DNA of 64,000 bases, taken from the NCBI GenBank assembly GCA_964036045.1, contig CAXIWF010000056.1, positions 24,124 through 88,123 on the forward strand. Direction: 5' to 3'. The notes beneath the pieces are model-generated. The model saw only the letters and a program-made list of their open reading frames with translations, was not told where the DNA came from and did not search any database. Positions 13,500 through 26,749 of the stretch are shown here, one piece after another (position 1 is the stretch's first letter; each line of letters begins with the position of its first letter). Source of the stretch: Eutreptiella sp. 'Long Island Sound 2002'. Its lineage: Eukaryota > Euglenozoa > Euglenophyceae > Eutreptiales > Eutreptiaceae. The position numbers and the translations under genes are program-made.

Positions 13500-16400
13500 A
13501 ATTTTCCCAGAATTTTCAATTTTCCGAGAATTTTCCGAGAATTTTCCGAGAGTTTTCCGAGAATTTTCCGAGAATTTTCCGAGAATTTTCCGAGAATTTT
13601 CCGAAAATTTTCCGAGAATTTTCCTGAAAATTTTCCGAGAATTTTTCCGGGAATTTTCCGAGAATTTTCCGAGAATTTTCCGAGATTTTCTGAGAATTTT
13701 CCGAGAATTCTCCGAGAATTTTCCGTCAATTTTCCGAGAATTTTCCGAGAATTTTCCGAGAATTTTCCCGAGAATTTTCCGAGAATTTTCCGAGAATTTT
13801 CCGAGAATTTTCCGAGAATTTTCCGAGAATTTTCCGAGAATTTTCCGAGAATTTTCCGAGAATTTTCCGAAAATTTTCCGAGAATTTTCCGAGAATTTTC
13901 CGAGAATTTTCCGAGAATTTTCTGAGATTTTCCGAGAATTTTCCGAGAATTTTCTGAGAATTTCCGAGAATTTTACGAGAATTTTCCGTCAATTTTCCGA
14001 GAATTTTCCGAGAATTTTCCGAGAATTTTCCGAGAATTTTCCGAGAATTTTCCGAGAATTTTCCGAGAATTTTCCGAGAATTTTCCGAGAATTTTCCGAG
14101 AATTTCCGGAGAATTTTCCGAGAATTTTCCGAGAATTTTCCGAGAATCTTCCGAGAATTTTCCGAGAATTTTCCGAGAATTTTCCGAGAATTTTCCGAGA
14201 ATTTTCCGAGAATTTTCCGAGAATTTTCCGAGAATTTTCCGAGAATTTTCCGAGAATTTTTCTGAGAATTTTCCGAGAATTTTCGAGAATTTTCCGAGAA
14301 TTTTCCGAGAATTTTCCGAGAATTTTCCGAGAATTTCCGAGAATTTTCCGAGAATTTTCCGAGAATTTCCGAGAATTTTCCGAGAATTTCCCGAGAATTT
14401 TCCGAGAATTTTCCGAGAATTTTCCGAGAATTTTCCGAGAATTTCCGGAGAATTTTCCGAGAAATTTCCGAGAATTTTCCGAGAATTTTCCGAGAATTTT
14501 CCGAGAATTTCCGAGAATTTTCCGAGAATTTTCCGAGAATTTTCCGAGAATTTTCCGAGAATTTTCCGAGAATTTTCCGAGAATTTTCTGAGAATTTTCC
14601 GAGAATTTCCGGAGAATTTTCCGAGAATTTTCCGAGAATTTCCGAGAATTTTCCGACAATTTTCCGAGAATTTTCCGAGAATTTCCGGAGAATTTTCCGA
14701 GAATTTTTCCGAGAATTTTCCGAGAATTTTCCGAGAATTTTCCGAGAATTTTCCGAGAATTTTCCGAGAATTTTCCGAGAATTTTCCGAGAATTTTCCAA
14801 GAATTTTCCGAGAATTTTCCGTCAATTTCCGAGAATTTTCCGAGAATTTTCCGAGAAATTTTCGGAGAATTTTCTGAGAATTTTCTGAGAATTTTCCGAG
14901 AATTTTCCGAGAATTTTCCGAGAATTTCCGGAGAATTTTCCGAGAATTTTCCGAGAATTTTCTGAGAATTTTCCGAGAATTTTCCGAGAATTTTCCCAGA
15001 ATTTTCCGAGAATTTCCGAGAATTTTCCGAGAATTTTCCGAGAAATTTTCCGAGAATTTTCCGAAAATTTTCCGAGAATTTTCCGAAAATTTTCCGAGAA
15101 TTTTCCGAGAATTTTCCGAGAATTTTCCGAGAATTTCCGAGAATTTTCCGAGAATTTTCGAGAATTTCCGAGAATTTTCCGAGAATTTCCGGAGAATTTT
15201 CCGAGAATTTTCCGAGAATTTTCCGAGAATTTTCCGAGAATTTTCGAGAATTTTCCGAGAATTTTCCGAGATTTTCCGAGAATTTTCCGAGAATTTTCCG
15301 AGAATTTTCCGAGAATTTTCCGAGAATTTTCCGAGAATTTTCCGAGAATTTTCCGAGAATTTTCCGAGAATTTTCCGAGAATTTTCCGAGAATTTTCCGA
15401 GAATTTTCCGAGAATTTTCCCAGAATTTTCCGAGAATTTTCCGAGAATTTTCCGAGAATTTTCTGAGAATTTTCTGAGAATTTCCGGAGAATTTTCCGAG
15501 AATTTTCCGAGAATTTTCCGAGAATTTTCCGAGAATTTTCCGAGAATTTTCCGAGAATTTTCCGAGAATTTTCCGAGAATTTTCCGAGAATTTTCCGAGA
15601 ATTTTCCGAGAATTTTTCCGAGAATTTTCCGAGAATTTTCCGAGAAGTTTCCGAGAATTTTCCGTCAATTTTCCGAGAATTTTCCGAGAATTTTCCGAGA
15701 ATTTTCTGAGAATTTTCCGAGAATTTTCCGAGAATTTTCCGAGAATTTTCCGAGAATTTTCCGAGAATTTTCCGAGAATTTTCCGAGAATTTTCCGAGAA
15801 TTTTCCGAGAATTTTCCGAGAATTTTCCGAGAATTTTCCGAGAATTTTCCGAGAATTTTCCGAGAATTTTCCGAGAATTTTCCGAGAATTTTCCGAGAAT
15901 TTTCCGAGAATTTTCCGAGAATTTTCCGAGAATTTTCCGAGAATTTCCGAGAATTTTCCGAGAATTTTCCGAGAATTTTCCGAGAATTTTCCGAGAATTT
16001 TCCGAGAATTTTCCGAGAATTTTCCGAGAATTTTCCGAGAATTTTCCGAGAATTTTCCGAGAATTTTCCGAGAATTTTCCGAGAATTTTCCGAGAATTTT
16101 CCGAGAATTTTCCGAGAATTTTCCGAGAATTTTCCGAGAATTTTCCGAGAATTTTCCGAGAATTTTCCGAGAAGTTTCCGAGAATTTTCCGTCAATTTTC
16201 CGAGAATTTTCCGAGAATTTTCCGAGAATTTTCCGAGAATTTTCCGAGAATTTTCCGAGAAATTTTCCGAGAATTTTCCGAGAATTTTCCGAGAATTTTC
16301 CGAGAATTTTCTGAGAATTTTCCGAGAATTTCCGAGAATTTTCCGAGAATTTTCCGAGAATTTTCCGAGAATTTTCGAGAATTTTCCGAGAATTTTCCGA

Positions 16401-18000
16401 GAATTTTCTGAGAATTTTCCGAGAATTTTCCGAGAATTTTCCGAGAATTTTCCGAGAATTTTCCGAGAATTTTCCGAGAATTTTCCGACAATTTTCCGAG
16501 AATTTTCCGAGATTTTTCCGAGAATTTTCCGAGAATTTTCCGAGAATTTTCTGAGAATTTTCCGAGAATTTTCCGAGAATTTTCCGAGAATTTTCCGAGA
16601 ATTTTCCGAGAATTTTCCGAGAATTTTCCGAGAATTTCCGGAGAATTTTCCGAGAATTTTCCGAGAATTTTCCGAGAATTTTCCGAGAATGTTCCGAGAA
16701 TTTTCCGAGAATTTTCCGAGAATTTTCCGAGAATTTTCCGAGAATTTTCCGAGAATTTTCCGAGAATTTTCCGAGAATTTTCCGAGAATTTTCCGAGAAT
16801 TTTCGGAGAATTTTCCGAGAATTTTCCGAGAATTTTCCGAGAATTTTCCGAGAATTTTCCGAGAATTTTCCGAGAATTTTCCGAGAATTTTCCGAGAATT
16901 TTCCGAGAATTTTCCGAGAATTTTCCGAGAATTTTCCGAGAATTTTCCGAGAATTTTCCGAGAATTTTCCGAGAATTTTCCCAGAATTTTTCCGAGAATT
17001 TTTCCGAGAATTTTCCGAGAATTTCCGAGAATTTTCTGAGAATTTCCGGAGAATTTTCCGAGAATTTTCCGAGAATTTTCCGAGAATTTCCGAGAATTTT
17101 CCGAGAATTTTCCGAGAATTTTCCGAGAATTTTTCCGAGAATTTTCCGAGAATTTTCCGAGAATTTTCCGAGAATTTCCGGAGAATTTTCCGAGAATTTT
17201 CCGAGAATTTTCCGAGAATTTTCCGAGAATTTTCCGAGAATTTTCCGAGGAATTTTCCGAGAATTTTCTGAGAATTTTCTGAGAATTTCCGGAGAATTTC
17301 CGAGAATTTCCGAGAATTTTCCGAGAATTTTCCGAGAATTTTCCGAGAATTTTCCGAGAATTTTCCGAGAATTTTCCGAGAATTTTCCGAGAATTTTCCG
17401 AGAATTTTCCGAGAATTTTCCCGAGAATTTTCCGAGAATTTTCCGAGAAGTTTCCGAGAATTTTCCGTCAATTTTCCGAGAATTTTCCGAGAATTTTCCG
17501 AGAATTTTCTGAGAATTTTCCGAGAATTTTCCGAGAATTTTCCGAGAATTTTCCGAGAATTTTCCGAGAATTTTCCGAGAATTTTCCGAGAATTTTCCGA
17601 GAATTTTCCGAGAATTTCCGAGAATTTTCCGAGAATTTTCCGAGAATTTTCCGAGAATTTTCCGAGAATTTTCCGAGAATTTTCCGAGAATTTTCCGAGA
17701 ATTTTCCGAGAATTTTCCGAGAATTTTCCGAGAATTTTCCGAGAATTTTCCGAGAATTTTCCGAGAATTTTCCGAGAATTTTCCGAGAATTTTCCGAGAA
17801 TTTTCCGAGAATTTTCCGAGAATTTTCCGAGAATTTTCCGAGAATTTTCCGAGAATTTTCCGAGAATTTTCCGAGAATTTTCCGAGAATTTTCCGAGAAT
17901 TTTCCGAGAATTTTCCGAGAATTTTCCGAGATTTTCCGAGAATTTTCCGAGAATTTTCCGAGAATTTTCCGAGAAGTTTCCGAGAATTTTCCGTCAATTT
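13500..18000 (+). repeat. Irregular satellite zone with many 10- and 12-bp units
   Basis: The strict 11-bp ladder breaks often here. There is a truncated joint near 13516 where TTTTC runs straight into AATTTTCC, and a CCTGAAAA unit near 13623. T-deleted 10-bp units (TTTCCGAGAA) occur near 13960, 14334, 14364, 14510, 14638, 14825, 15010, 15135 and 15165. TTTTCGAGAA units occur near 14281, 15155 and 15243. Units with five Ts occur near 14257, 14705, 15612 and 16990-17010. Such indels are far rarer in the flanking 10 kb on either side. On the - strand the encoded repeat peptide changes register repeatedly for the same reason. Confidence 0.85.
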
Positions 18001-19028
18001 TCCGAGAAATTTTCCGAGAATTTTCCGAGAATTTTCCGAGAATTTTCCGAGAATTTTCCGAGAATTTTCCGAGAATTTTCCGAGAATTTTCCGAGAATTT
18101 TCCGAAAATTTTCCGAGAATTTTCCGAAAATTTTCCGAGAATTTTCCGAGAATTTTCCGAGAATTTTCCGACAATTTTCCGAGAATTTTCCGAGATTTTT
18201 CCGAGAATTTTCCGAGAATTTTCCGAGAATTTTCTGAGAATTTTCCGAGAATTTTCCGAGAATTTTCCGAGAATTTTCCGAGAATTTTCCGAGAATTTTC
18301 CGAGAATTTTCCGAGAATTTTCCGAGAATTTTCCGAGAATTTTCCGAGAATTTCCGGAGAATTTTCCGAGAATTTTCCGAGAATTTTCCGAGAATTTTCC
18401 GAGAATTTTCCGAGAATTTTCCGAGAATTTTCCGAGAATTTCCGGAGAATTTTCCGAGAATTTTCCGAGAATTTTCCGAGAATTTTCCGAGAATTTTCCG
18501 AGAATTTTCCGAGAATTTTCCGAGAATTTTCCGAGAATTTTCCGAGAATTTTCCGAGAATTTTCCGAGAATTTTCCGAGAATTTTCCGAGAATTTTCCGA
18601 GAATTTTCCGAGAATTTTCCGAGAATTTTCCGAGAATTTTCCGAGAATTTTCCGAGAATTTTCCCAGAATTTTCCGAGAATTTTCCGAGAATTTTCCGAG
18701 AATTTTCCGAGAATTTTCTGAGAATTTCCGGAGAATTTTCCGAGAATTTTCCGAGAATTTTCCGAGAATTTTCCGAGAATTTTCCGAGAATTTTCCGAGA
18801 ATTTTCCGAGAATTTTCCGAGAATTTTCCGAGAATTTTCCGAGAATTTTCCGAGAATTTCCGGAGAATTTTCCGAGAATTTTCCGAGAATTTTCCGAGAA
18901 TTTTCCGAGAATTTTCCGAGAATTTTCCGAGAATTTTCCGAGAATTTTCCGAGAATTTTCCGAGAATTTTCCGAGAATTTTCCGAGAATTTTCCGAGAAT
19001 TTTCCGAGAAGTTTCCGAGAATTTTCCG
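15664..19028 (+). repeat. HOR series marked by a GAAGTTT unit next to GTCAA
   Basis: The pair of a GAAGTTTCC joint and a GTCAA unit one unit later occurs at about 15664, 16191, 17467, 17993 and 19028. Spacings are 527, 1276, 526 and 1035 bp. That is close to 1, about 2.4, 1 and 2 times a 48-unit (528 bp) period, once the 10-bp units that lie between them (for example near 15943, 17617 and 17930) are allowed for. The same pair is seen again at 6361-6378, 36573-36592, 42653-42672, 49196-49213 and 50835-50852. Confidence 0.7.
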
Positions 19029-19221
19029 TCAATTTTCCGAGAATTTTCCGAGAATTTTCCGAGAATTTTCCGAGAATTTTCCGAGAATTTTCCGAGAATT
19101 TTCCGAGAATTTTCCGAGAATTTTCCGAGAATTTTCCGAGAATTTTCCGAGAATTTTCCGAGAATTTTCCGAGAATTTTCCGAGAATTTTCCGAGAATTT
19201 TCCGAGAATTTTCTGAGAATT

Positions 19222-20038
19222 TTCCGAGAATTTTCCGAGAATTTTCCGAGAATTTTCCGAGAATTTTCCGAGAATTTTCCGAGAATTTTCCGAGAATTTT
19301 CCGAGAATTTTCCGAGAATTTTCCGAGAATTTTCCGAGAATTTTCCGAGAATTTTCCGAGAATTTTCCGAGAATTTTCCGAGAATTTTCCGAGAATTTTC
19401 CGAGAATTTTCCGAGAATTTTCCGAGAATTTTCCGAGAATTTTCCGAGAATTTTCCGAGAATTTTCCGAGAATTTTCCGAGAATTTTCCGAGAATTTTCC
19501 GAGAATTTTCCGAGAATTTTCCGAGAATTTTCCGAGAATTTTCCGAGAATTTTCCGAGAATTTTCCGAGAATTTTCCGAGAATTTTCCGAGAATTTTCCG
19601 AGAATTTTCCGAGAATTTTCCGAGAATTTTCCGAGAATTTTCCGAGAATTTTCCGAGAATTTTCCGAGAATTTTCCGAGAATTTTCCGAGAATTTCCGGA
19701 GAATTTTCCGAGAATTTTCCGAGAATTTTCCGAGAATTTTCCGAGAATTTTCCGAGAATTTTCCGAGAATTTTCCGAGAATTTTCCGAGAATTTTCCGAG
19801 AATTTTCCGAGAATTTTCCGAGAATTTTCCGAGAATTTTCCGAGAATTTTCCGAGAATTTTCCGAGAATTTTCCGAGAATTTTCCGAGAATTTTCCGAGA
19901 ATTTTCCGAGAATTTTCCGAGAATTTTCCGAGAATTTTCCGAGAATTTTCCGAGAATTTTCCGAGAATTTTCCGAGAATTTTCCGAGAATTTTCCGAGAA
20001 TTTTCCGAGAATTTTCCGAGAATTTTCCGAGAATTTTC
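19222..20038 (+). repeat. Most homogeneous block: near-pure consensus
   Basis: From 19222 to about 19690 every unit is TTTTCCGAGAA (about 42 units, 468 bp, the longest perfect run I found). One CCGG unit follows at about 19692, then another about 30 perfect units up to a CTGAG at 20038. Elsewhere a variant usually appears every 5-20 units. Confidence 0.85.
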
Positions 20039-21089
20039 TGAGAATTTTCCGAGAATTTTCCGAGAATTTTCCGAGAATTTTCCGAGAATTTTCCGAGAAT
20101 TTTCCGAGAATTTTCCGAGAATTTTCCGAAAATTTTCCGAGAATTTTCCGAAAATTTTCCGAGAATTTTCCGAGAATTTTCCGAGAATTTTCCGAGAATT
20201 TTCCGAGAATTTTCCGAGATTTTTCCGAGATTTTTCCGAGAATTTTCCGAGAATTTTCCGAGAATTTTCCGAGAATTTTCCGAGAATTTTCCGAGAATTT
20301 TCCGAGAATTTTCCGGGAATTTTCCGAGAATTTTCCGAGAATTTTCCGAGAATTTTCCGAGAATTTTCCGAGAATTTTCCGAGAATTTCCGGAGAATTTT
20401 CCGAGAATTTTCCGAGAATTTTCCGAGAATTTTCCGAGAATTTTCCGAGAATTTTCCGAGAATTTTCCGAGAATTTTCCGAGAATTTTCCGAGAATTTTC
20501 CGAGAATTTTCCGAGAATTTTCCGAGAATTTTCTGAGAATTTTCCGAGAATTTTCCGAGAATTTTCCGAGAATTTCCGGAGAATTTTCTGAGAATTTTCC
20601 GAGAATTTTCCGAGAATTTTCCGAGAATTTTCCGAGAATTTTCCGAGAATTTTCCGAGAATTTTCCGAGAATTTTCCGAGAATTTTCCGAGAATTTTCCG
20701 AGAATTTTCCGAGAATTTTCCGAGAATTTTCCGTCAATTTTCCGAGAATTTTCCGAGAATTTTCCGAGAATTTTCGGAGAATTTTCTGAGAATTTTCTGA
20801 GAATTTTCCGAGAATTTTCCGAGAATTTTCCGAGAATTTTCCGAGAATTTTCCGAGAATTTTTCGAGAATTTTCCGAGAATTTTCCGAGAATTTTCCGAA
20901 AATTTTCCGAGAATTTTCCGAGAATTTTCCGAGAATTTTCCGAGAATTTTCCGAGAATTTTCCGAGAATTTTCCGAGAATTTTCCGAGAATTTTCCGAGA
21001 ATTTTCCGAGAATTTTCCGAGAATTTTCCGAGAATTTTCCGAGAATTTTCCGAGAATTTTCCGAGAGTTTTCGGAGAATTTTCTGAGAA

Positions 21090-21720
21090 TTTTCCGAGAA
21101 TTTTCCGAGAATTTTCCGAGAATTTTCCGAGAATTTTCCGAGAATTTTCCGAGAATTTTCCGAGAATTTTCCGAGAATTTTCCGAGAATTTTCCGAGAAT
21201 TTTCCGAGAATTTTCCGAGAATTTTCCGAGAATTTTCCGAGAATTTTCCGAGAAGTTTCCGAGAATTTTCCGAGAATTTTCAGAGAATTTTCCGAGAATT
21301 TTCCGAGAATTTTCCGAGAATTTTCCGAGAATTTTCCGAGAATTTTCCGAGAATTTTCCGAGAATTTTCCGAGAATTTTCCGAGAATTTTCTGAGAATTT
21401 TCCGAGAATTTTCCGAGAATTTTCTGAGAATTTTCCGAGAATTTTCCGAGAATTTTCCGTCAATTTTCCGAGAATTTTCCGAGAATTTTCCGAGAATTTT
21501 CCGAGAATTTTCCGAGAATTTTCCGAGAATTTTCCGAGAATTTTCCGAGAATTTTCCGAGAATTTTCTGAGAATTTTCCGAGAATTTTCCGAGAATTTTC
21601 CGAGAGTTTTCCGAGAATTTTCCGAGAATTTTCCGAGAATTTTCCGAGAATTTTCCGAAAATTTTCCGAGAATTTTCCGAAAATTTTCCGAGAATTTTCC
21701 GGGAATCTTCCGAGAATTTT
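21090..21720 (+). repeat. Duplication 3, left copy (1177/1199 bp offset)
   Basis: Shared rare markers with 22265-22920 are an AGTTTCC unit at 21254/22431, a CAGAG unit at 21281/22458, GTCAA at 21459/22636, CTGAG at 21563/22762, a GAGAGTT unit at 21602/22801, and a CCGGG unit near 21700/22900. The offset is 1177 (107 units) on the left and 1199 (109 units) on the right, so two units were inserted between GTCAA and the next CTGAG in the right copy. Confidence 0.88.
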
Positions 21721-22264
21721 CCGAGAATTTTCCGTCAATTTTCCGAGAATTTTCCGAGAATTTTCCGAGAATTTTCCGACAATTTTCCGAGAATTTTCCG
21801 AGAATTTTCCGAGAATTTTCCGAGAATTTTCCGAGAATTTTCCGAGAATTTTCCGAGAATTTTCCGAGAATTTTCCGAAAATTTTCCGAGAATTTTCCGA
21901 GAATTTTCCGAGAATTTTCTGAGAATTTTCCGAGAATTTTCGGAGAATTTTCTGAGAATTTTCTGAGAATTTTCCGAGAATTTTCCGAGAATTTTCCGAG
22001 AATTTTCCGAGAATTTTCCGAGAATTTTCCGAGAATTTTCCGAGAATTTTCCGAGAATTTTCCGAAAATTTTCCGAGAATTTTCCGAGAATTTTCCGAGA
22101 ATTTTCCGAGAGATTTCCGAGAATTTTCCGAGAATTTTCCGAGAATTTTCCGAGAATTTTCCGAGAATTTTCCGAGAATTTTCCGAGAATTTTCCGAGAA
22201 TTTTCCGAGAATTTTCCGAGAATTTTCCGAGAATTTTCCGAGAATTTTCTGAGAATTTTCCGAG

Positions 22265-22920
22265 AATTTTCCGAGAATTTTCCGAGAATTTTCCGAGAAT
22301 TTTCCGAGAATTTTCCGAGAATTTTCCGAGAATTTTCCGAGAATTTTCCGAGAATTTTCCGAGAATTTTCCGAGAATTTTCCGAGAATTTTCCGAGAATT
22401 TTCCGAGAATTTTCCGAGAATTTTCCGAGAAGTTTCCGAGAATTTTCCGAGAATTTTCAGAGAATTTTCCGAGAATTTTCCGAGAATTTTCCGAGAATTT
22501 TCCGAGAATTTTCCGAGAATTTTCCGAGAATTTTCCGAGAATTTTCCGAGAATTTTCCGAGAATTTTCTGAGAATTTTCCGAGAATTTTCCGAGAATTTT
22601 CTGAGAATTTTCCGAGAATTTTCCGAGAATTTTCCGTCAATTTTCCGAGAATTTTCCGAGAATTTTCCGAGAATTTTCTGAGAATTTTCCGAGAATTTTC
22701 CGTGAATTTTCCGAGAATTTTCCGAGAATTTTCCGAGAATTTTCCGAGAATTTTCCGAGAATTTTCTGAGAATTTTCCGAGAATTTTCCGAGAATTTTCC
22801 GAGAGTTTTCCGAGAATTTTCCGAGAATTTTCCGAGAATTTTCCGAGAATTTTCCGAAAATTTTCCGAGAATTTTCCGAAAATTTTCCGAGAATTTTCCG
22901 GGAATTTTCCGAGAATTTTC
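22265..22920 (+). repeat. Duplication 3, right copy
   Basis: Partner of 21090-21720. Its last 80 bases, up to GTCAA at 22976, also match 13645-13725 at an offset of exactly 9,251 bp (841 units): a CCGGG unit, a GATTTTCTGAG joint, a CTCCGAG unit, then GTCAA. Confidence 0.85.
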
Positions 22921-23979
22921 CGAGAATTTTCCGAGATTTTCTGAGAATTTTCCGAGAATCCTCCGAGAATTTTCCGTCAATTTTCCGAGAATTTTCCGAG
23001 AATTTTCCGAGAATTTTCCGAGAATTTTCCGAGAATTTTCGGAGAATTTTCTGAGAATTTTCTGAGAATTTTCCGAGAATTTTCCGAGAATTTTCCGAGA
23101 ATTTTCCGAGAATTTTCCGAGAATTTTCCGAGAATTTTCCGAGAATTTTCCGAGAATTTTCCGAGAATTGACCGAAAATTTTCCGAGAATTTTCCGAGAA
23201 TTTTCCGAGAATTTTCCGAGAATTTTCTGAGAATTTTCCGAGAATTTTCCGAGAATTTTCTGAGAATTTTCCGAGAATTTTCCGAGAATTTTCCGTCAAT
23301 TTTCCGAGAATTTTCCGAGAATTTTCCGAGAATTTTCCGAGAATTTTCCGAGAATTTTCCGAGAATTTTCCGAGAATTTTCCGAGAATTTTCCGAGAATT
23401 TTCCGAGAATTTTCCGAGAATTTTCCGAGAATTTTCCGAGAATTTCCGGAGAATTTTCCGAGAATTTTCCGAGAATTTTCCGAGAATTTTCCGAGAATTT
23501 TCCGAGTATTTTCCGAGAATTTTCCGAGAATTTTCCGAGAATTTTCCGAGAATTTTCCGAGAATTTTCCGAGAATTTTCCGAGAATTTTCCGAGAATTTT
23601 CCGAGAATTTTCCGAGAATTTTCCGAGAATTTTCCGAGAATTTTCCGAGAATTTTCCGAGAATTTTGCGAGACTTTTCCGAAAATTTTCCGAGAATTTTC
23701 CGAAAATTTTCCGAGAATTTTCCGAGAATTTTCCGAGAATTTTCCGAGAATTTTCCGAGAATTTTCCGAGAATTTTCCGAGAATTTTCCGAGAATTTTCC
23801 GAGAATTTCCGGAGAATTTTCCGAGAATTTTCCGAGAATTTTCCGAGAATTTTCCGAGAATTTTCCGAGAATTTTCCGAGAATTTTCCGAGAATTTTCCG
23901 AGAATTTTCCGAGAATTTTCCGAGAATTTTCCGAGAATTTTCCGAGAAATTTCCGAGAATTTTCCGAGAAATTTCCGAG

Positions 23980-26600
23980 AATTTTCCGAGAATTTTCCGA
24001 GAATTTTCCGAGAATTTTCCGAGAATTTTCCGAGAATTTTCCGAGAATTTTCCGAGAATTTCCGGAGAATTTTCCGAGAATTTTCCGAGAATTTTCCGAG
24101 AATTTCCGGAGAATTTTCCGAGAATTTTCCGAGAATTTTCCGAGAATTTTCCGAGAATTTTCCGAGAATTTTCCGAGAATTTCCGGAGAATTTTCCGAGA
24201 ATTTTCCGAGAATTTTCCGAGAATTTTCCGAGAATTTTCCGAGAATTTTCCGAGAATTTTCCGAGAATTTTCCGAGAATTTTCCGAAAATTTTCCGAGAA
24301 TTTTCCGAGAATTTTCCGAGAATTTTCCGTCAATTTTCCGAGAATTTTCCGAGAATTTTCCGAGAATTTTCAAAGAATTTTCTGAGAATTTTCTGAGAAT
24401 TTTCCGAGAATTTTCCGAGAATTTTCCGAGATTTTTCCGAGAATTTTCCGAGAATTTTCCGAGAATTTTCCGAGAATTTTCCGAGAATTTTCCGAAAATT
24501 TTCCGGTAATTTTCCGAGAATTTATGAGAATTTTCTGAGAATTTTCCGAGAATTATCCGAGAATTTTCCGTCAATTTTCCGAGAATTTTCCGAGAATTTT
24601 CCGAGAATTTTCCGAGAATTTTCCGAGAATTTTCCGAGAATTTTCCGAGAATTTTCCGAGAATTTTCCGAGAATTTTCCGAGAATTTTCCGAGAATTTTC
24701 CGAGAATTTCCGGAGAATTTTCCGAGAATTTTCCGAGAATTTTCCGAGAATTTTCCGAGAATTTTCCGAGAATTTTCCGAGTATTTTCCGAGAATTTTCC
24801 GAGAATTTTCCGAGAATTTTCCGAGAATTTTCCGAGAATTTTCCGAGAATTTTCCGAGAATTTTCTGAGAATTTTCCGAGAATTTTCCCGAGAATTTTCC
24901 GAGAATTTTCCGAGAATTTTCCGAGAATTTTCGGAGAATTTTCCGAGAATTTTCCGAGAATTTTCCGAAAATTTTCCGAGAATTTTCCGAAAATTTTCCG
25001 AGAATTTTCCGAGAATTTCCCGAGAATTTTCCGAGAATTTTCCGAGAATTTTCTGAGAATTTTCCGAGAATTTTCCGAGAATTTTCCGTCAATTTTCCGA
25101 GAATTTTCCGAGAATTTTCCGAGAATTTTCCGAGAATTTTCCGAGAATTTTCCAAGAATTTTCCGAGAATTTTCCGAGAATTTTCCGAGAATTTTCCGAG
25201 AATTTTCCGAGAATTTTCCGAGAATTTTCCGAGAATTTTCCGAGAATTTTCCAAGAATTTCCGGAGAATTTTCCGAGAATTTTCCGAGAATTTTCCGAGA
25301 ATTTTCCGAGAATTTTCCGAGAATTTTCCGAGAATTTTCCGAGAATTTTCCGAGAATTTTCCGAGAATTTTCCGAGAATTTTCTGAGAATTTTCCGAGAA
25401 TTTTCCGAAAATTTTCCGAGAGTTTTCCGAGAATTTTCCGAGAATTTTCCGAGAATTTTCTGAGAATTTTCCGAGAATTTTCCGAGATTTTTCTGAGAAT
25501 TCTCCGAGAATTTTCCGAGAATTTTCCGTCAATTTTCCGAGAATTTTCCGAGAATTTTCCGAGAATTTTCCGAGAATTTTCCGAGAATTTTCCGAGAATT
25601 TTCCGAGAATTTTCCGAGAATTTTCCGAGAATTTTCCGAGAATTTTCCGAGAATTTTCCGAGAATTTCCGGAGAATTTTCCGAGAATTTTCCGAGAATTT
25701 TCCGAGAATTTTCCGAGAATTTTCCGAGTATTTTCCGAGAATTTTCCGAGAATTTTCCGAGAATTTTCCGAGAATTTTCCGAGAATTTTCCGAGAATTTT
25801 CCGAGAATTTTCCGAGAATCTTCCGAGAATTTTCCGAGAATTTTCCGAGAATTTTCCGAGAATTTTCCGAGTATTTTTCGAGAATTTTCCGAGACTTTTC
25901 CGAAAATTTTCCGAGAATTTTCCGAAAATTTTCCGAGAATTTTCCGAGAATTTTCCGAGAATTTTCCGAGAATTTTCCGAGAATTTTCCGAGAATTTTCC
26001 GAGAATTTTCCGAGAATTTTCCGAGAATTTCCGGAGAATTTTCCGAGAATTTTCCGAGAATTTTCCGAGAATTTTCCGAGAATTTTCCGAGAATTTTCCG
26101 AGAATTTTCCGAGAATTTTCCGAGAATTTTCCGAGAATTTTCTGAGAATTTTCCGAGAATTTTCTGAGAATTTTCGAGAATTTTCCGAGAATTTTCCGAG
26201 AATTTTCCGAGAATTTTCCGAGAATTTTCCGAGAATTTTCCGAAAATTTTACGAGAATTTTCCGAGAATTTTCCGAGAATTTTCCGAGAATTTTCCGAGA
26301 ATTTTCCGAGAATTTTCCGAGAATTTTCCGAGAATGTTCCGAGAATTTTCCGAGAATTTTCCGAGAATTTTCCGAGAATTTTCCGAGAATTTTCCGAGAA
26401 TTTTCCGAGAATTTTCCGAGAATTTTCCAAGAATTTCCGGAGAATTTTCCGAGAATTTTCCGAGAATTTTCCGAGAATTTTCCGAGAATTTTCCGAGAAT
26501 TTTCCGAGAATTTTCCGAGAATTTTCCGAGAATTTTCCGAGAATTTTCCGAGAATTTTCCGAGAATTTTCTGAGAATTTTCGGAGAATTTTCCGAAAATT
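23980..26600 (+). repeat. Duplication 4, left copy (2.77 kb tandem)
   Basis: Aligned to 26750-29380 by many rare units: CCGG at 24061/26832, 24104/26875 and 24183/26952-26954; GTCAA at 24329/27100; CAAAG at 24371/27142; GGTAA at 24505/27276; TTTATG at 24521/27292; GTCAA at 24570/27341; CCCGAG near 24887/27647; GTATT at 24781/27541; GAGAGTT near 25421/28192; GTATTTTTCG at 25871/28642; TTACGAG near 26251/29022; and GTTCC at 26336/29118. The offset wanders 2771, 2760, 2771, 2782, so whole 11-bp units were gained and lost after the copy. The match ends near 26600/29380. Confidence 0.93.
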
Positions 26601-26749
26601 TTCCGAGAATTTTCCGAGAATTTTCCGAGAATTTTCCGAGAAATTTCCGAGAATTTTCCGAGAATTTTCCGAGAATTTTCCGAGAATTTTCCGAGAATTT
26701 TCCGAGAATTTTCCGAGAATTTTCCGAGAATTTTCCGAGAATTTTCCGA

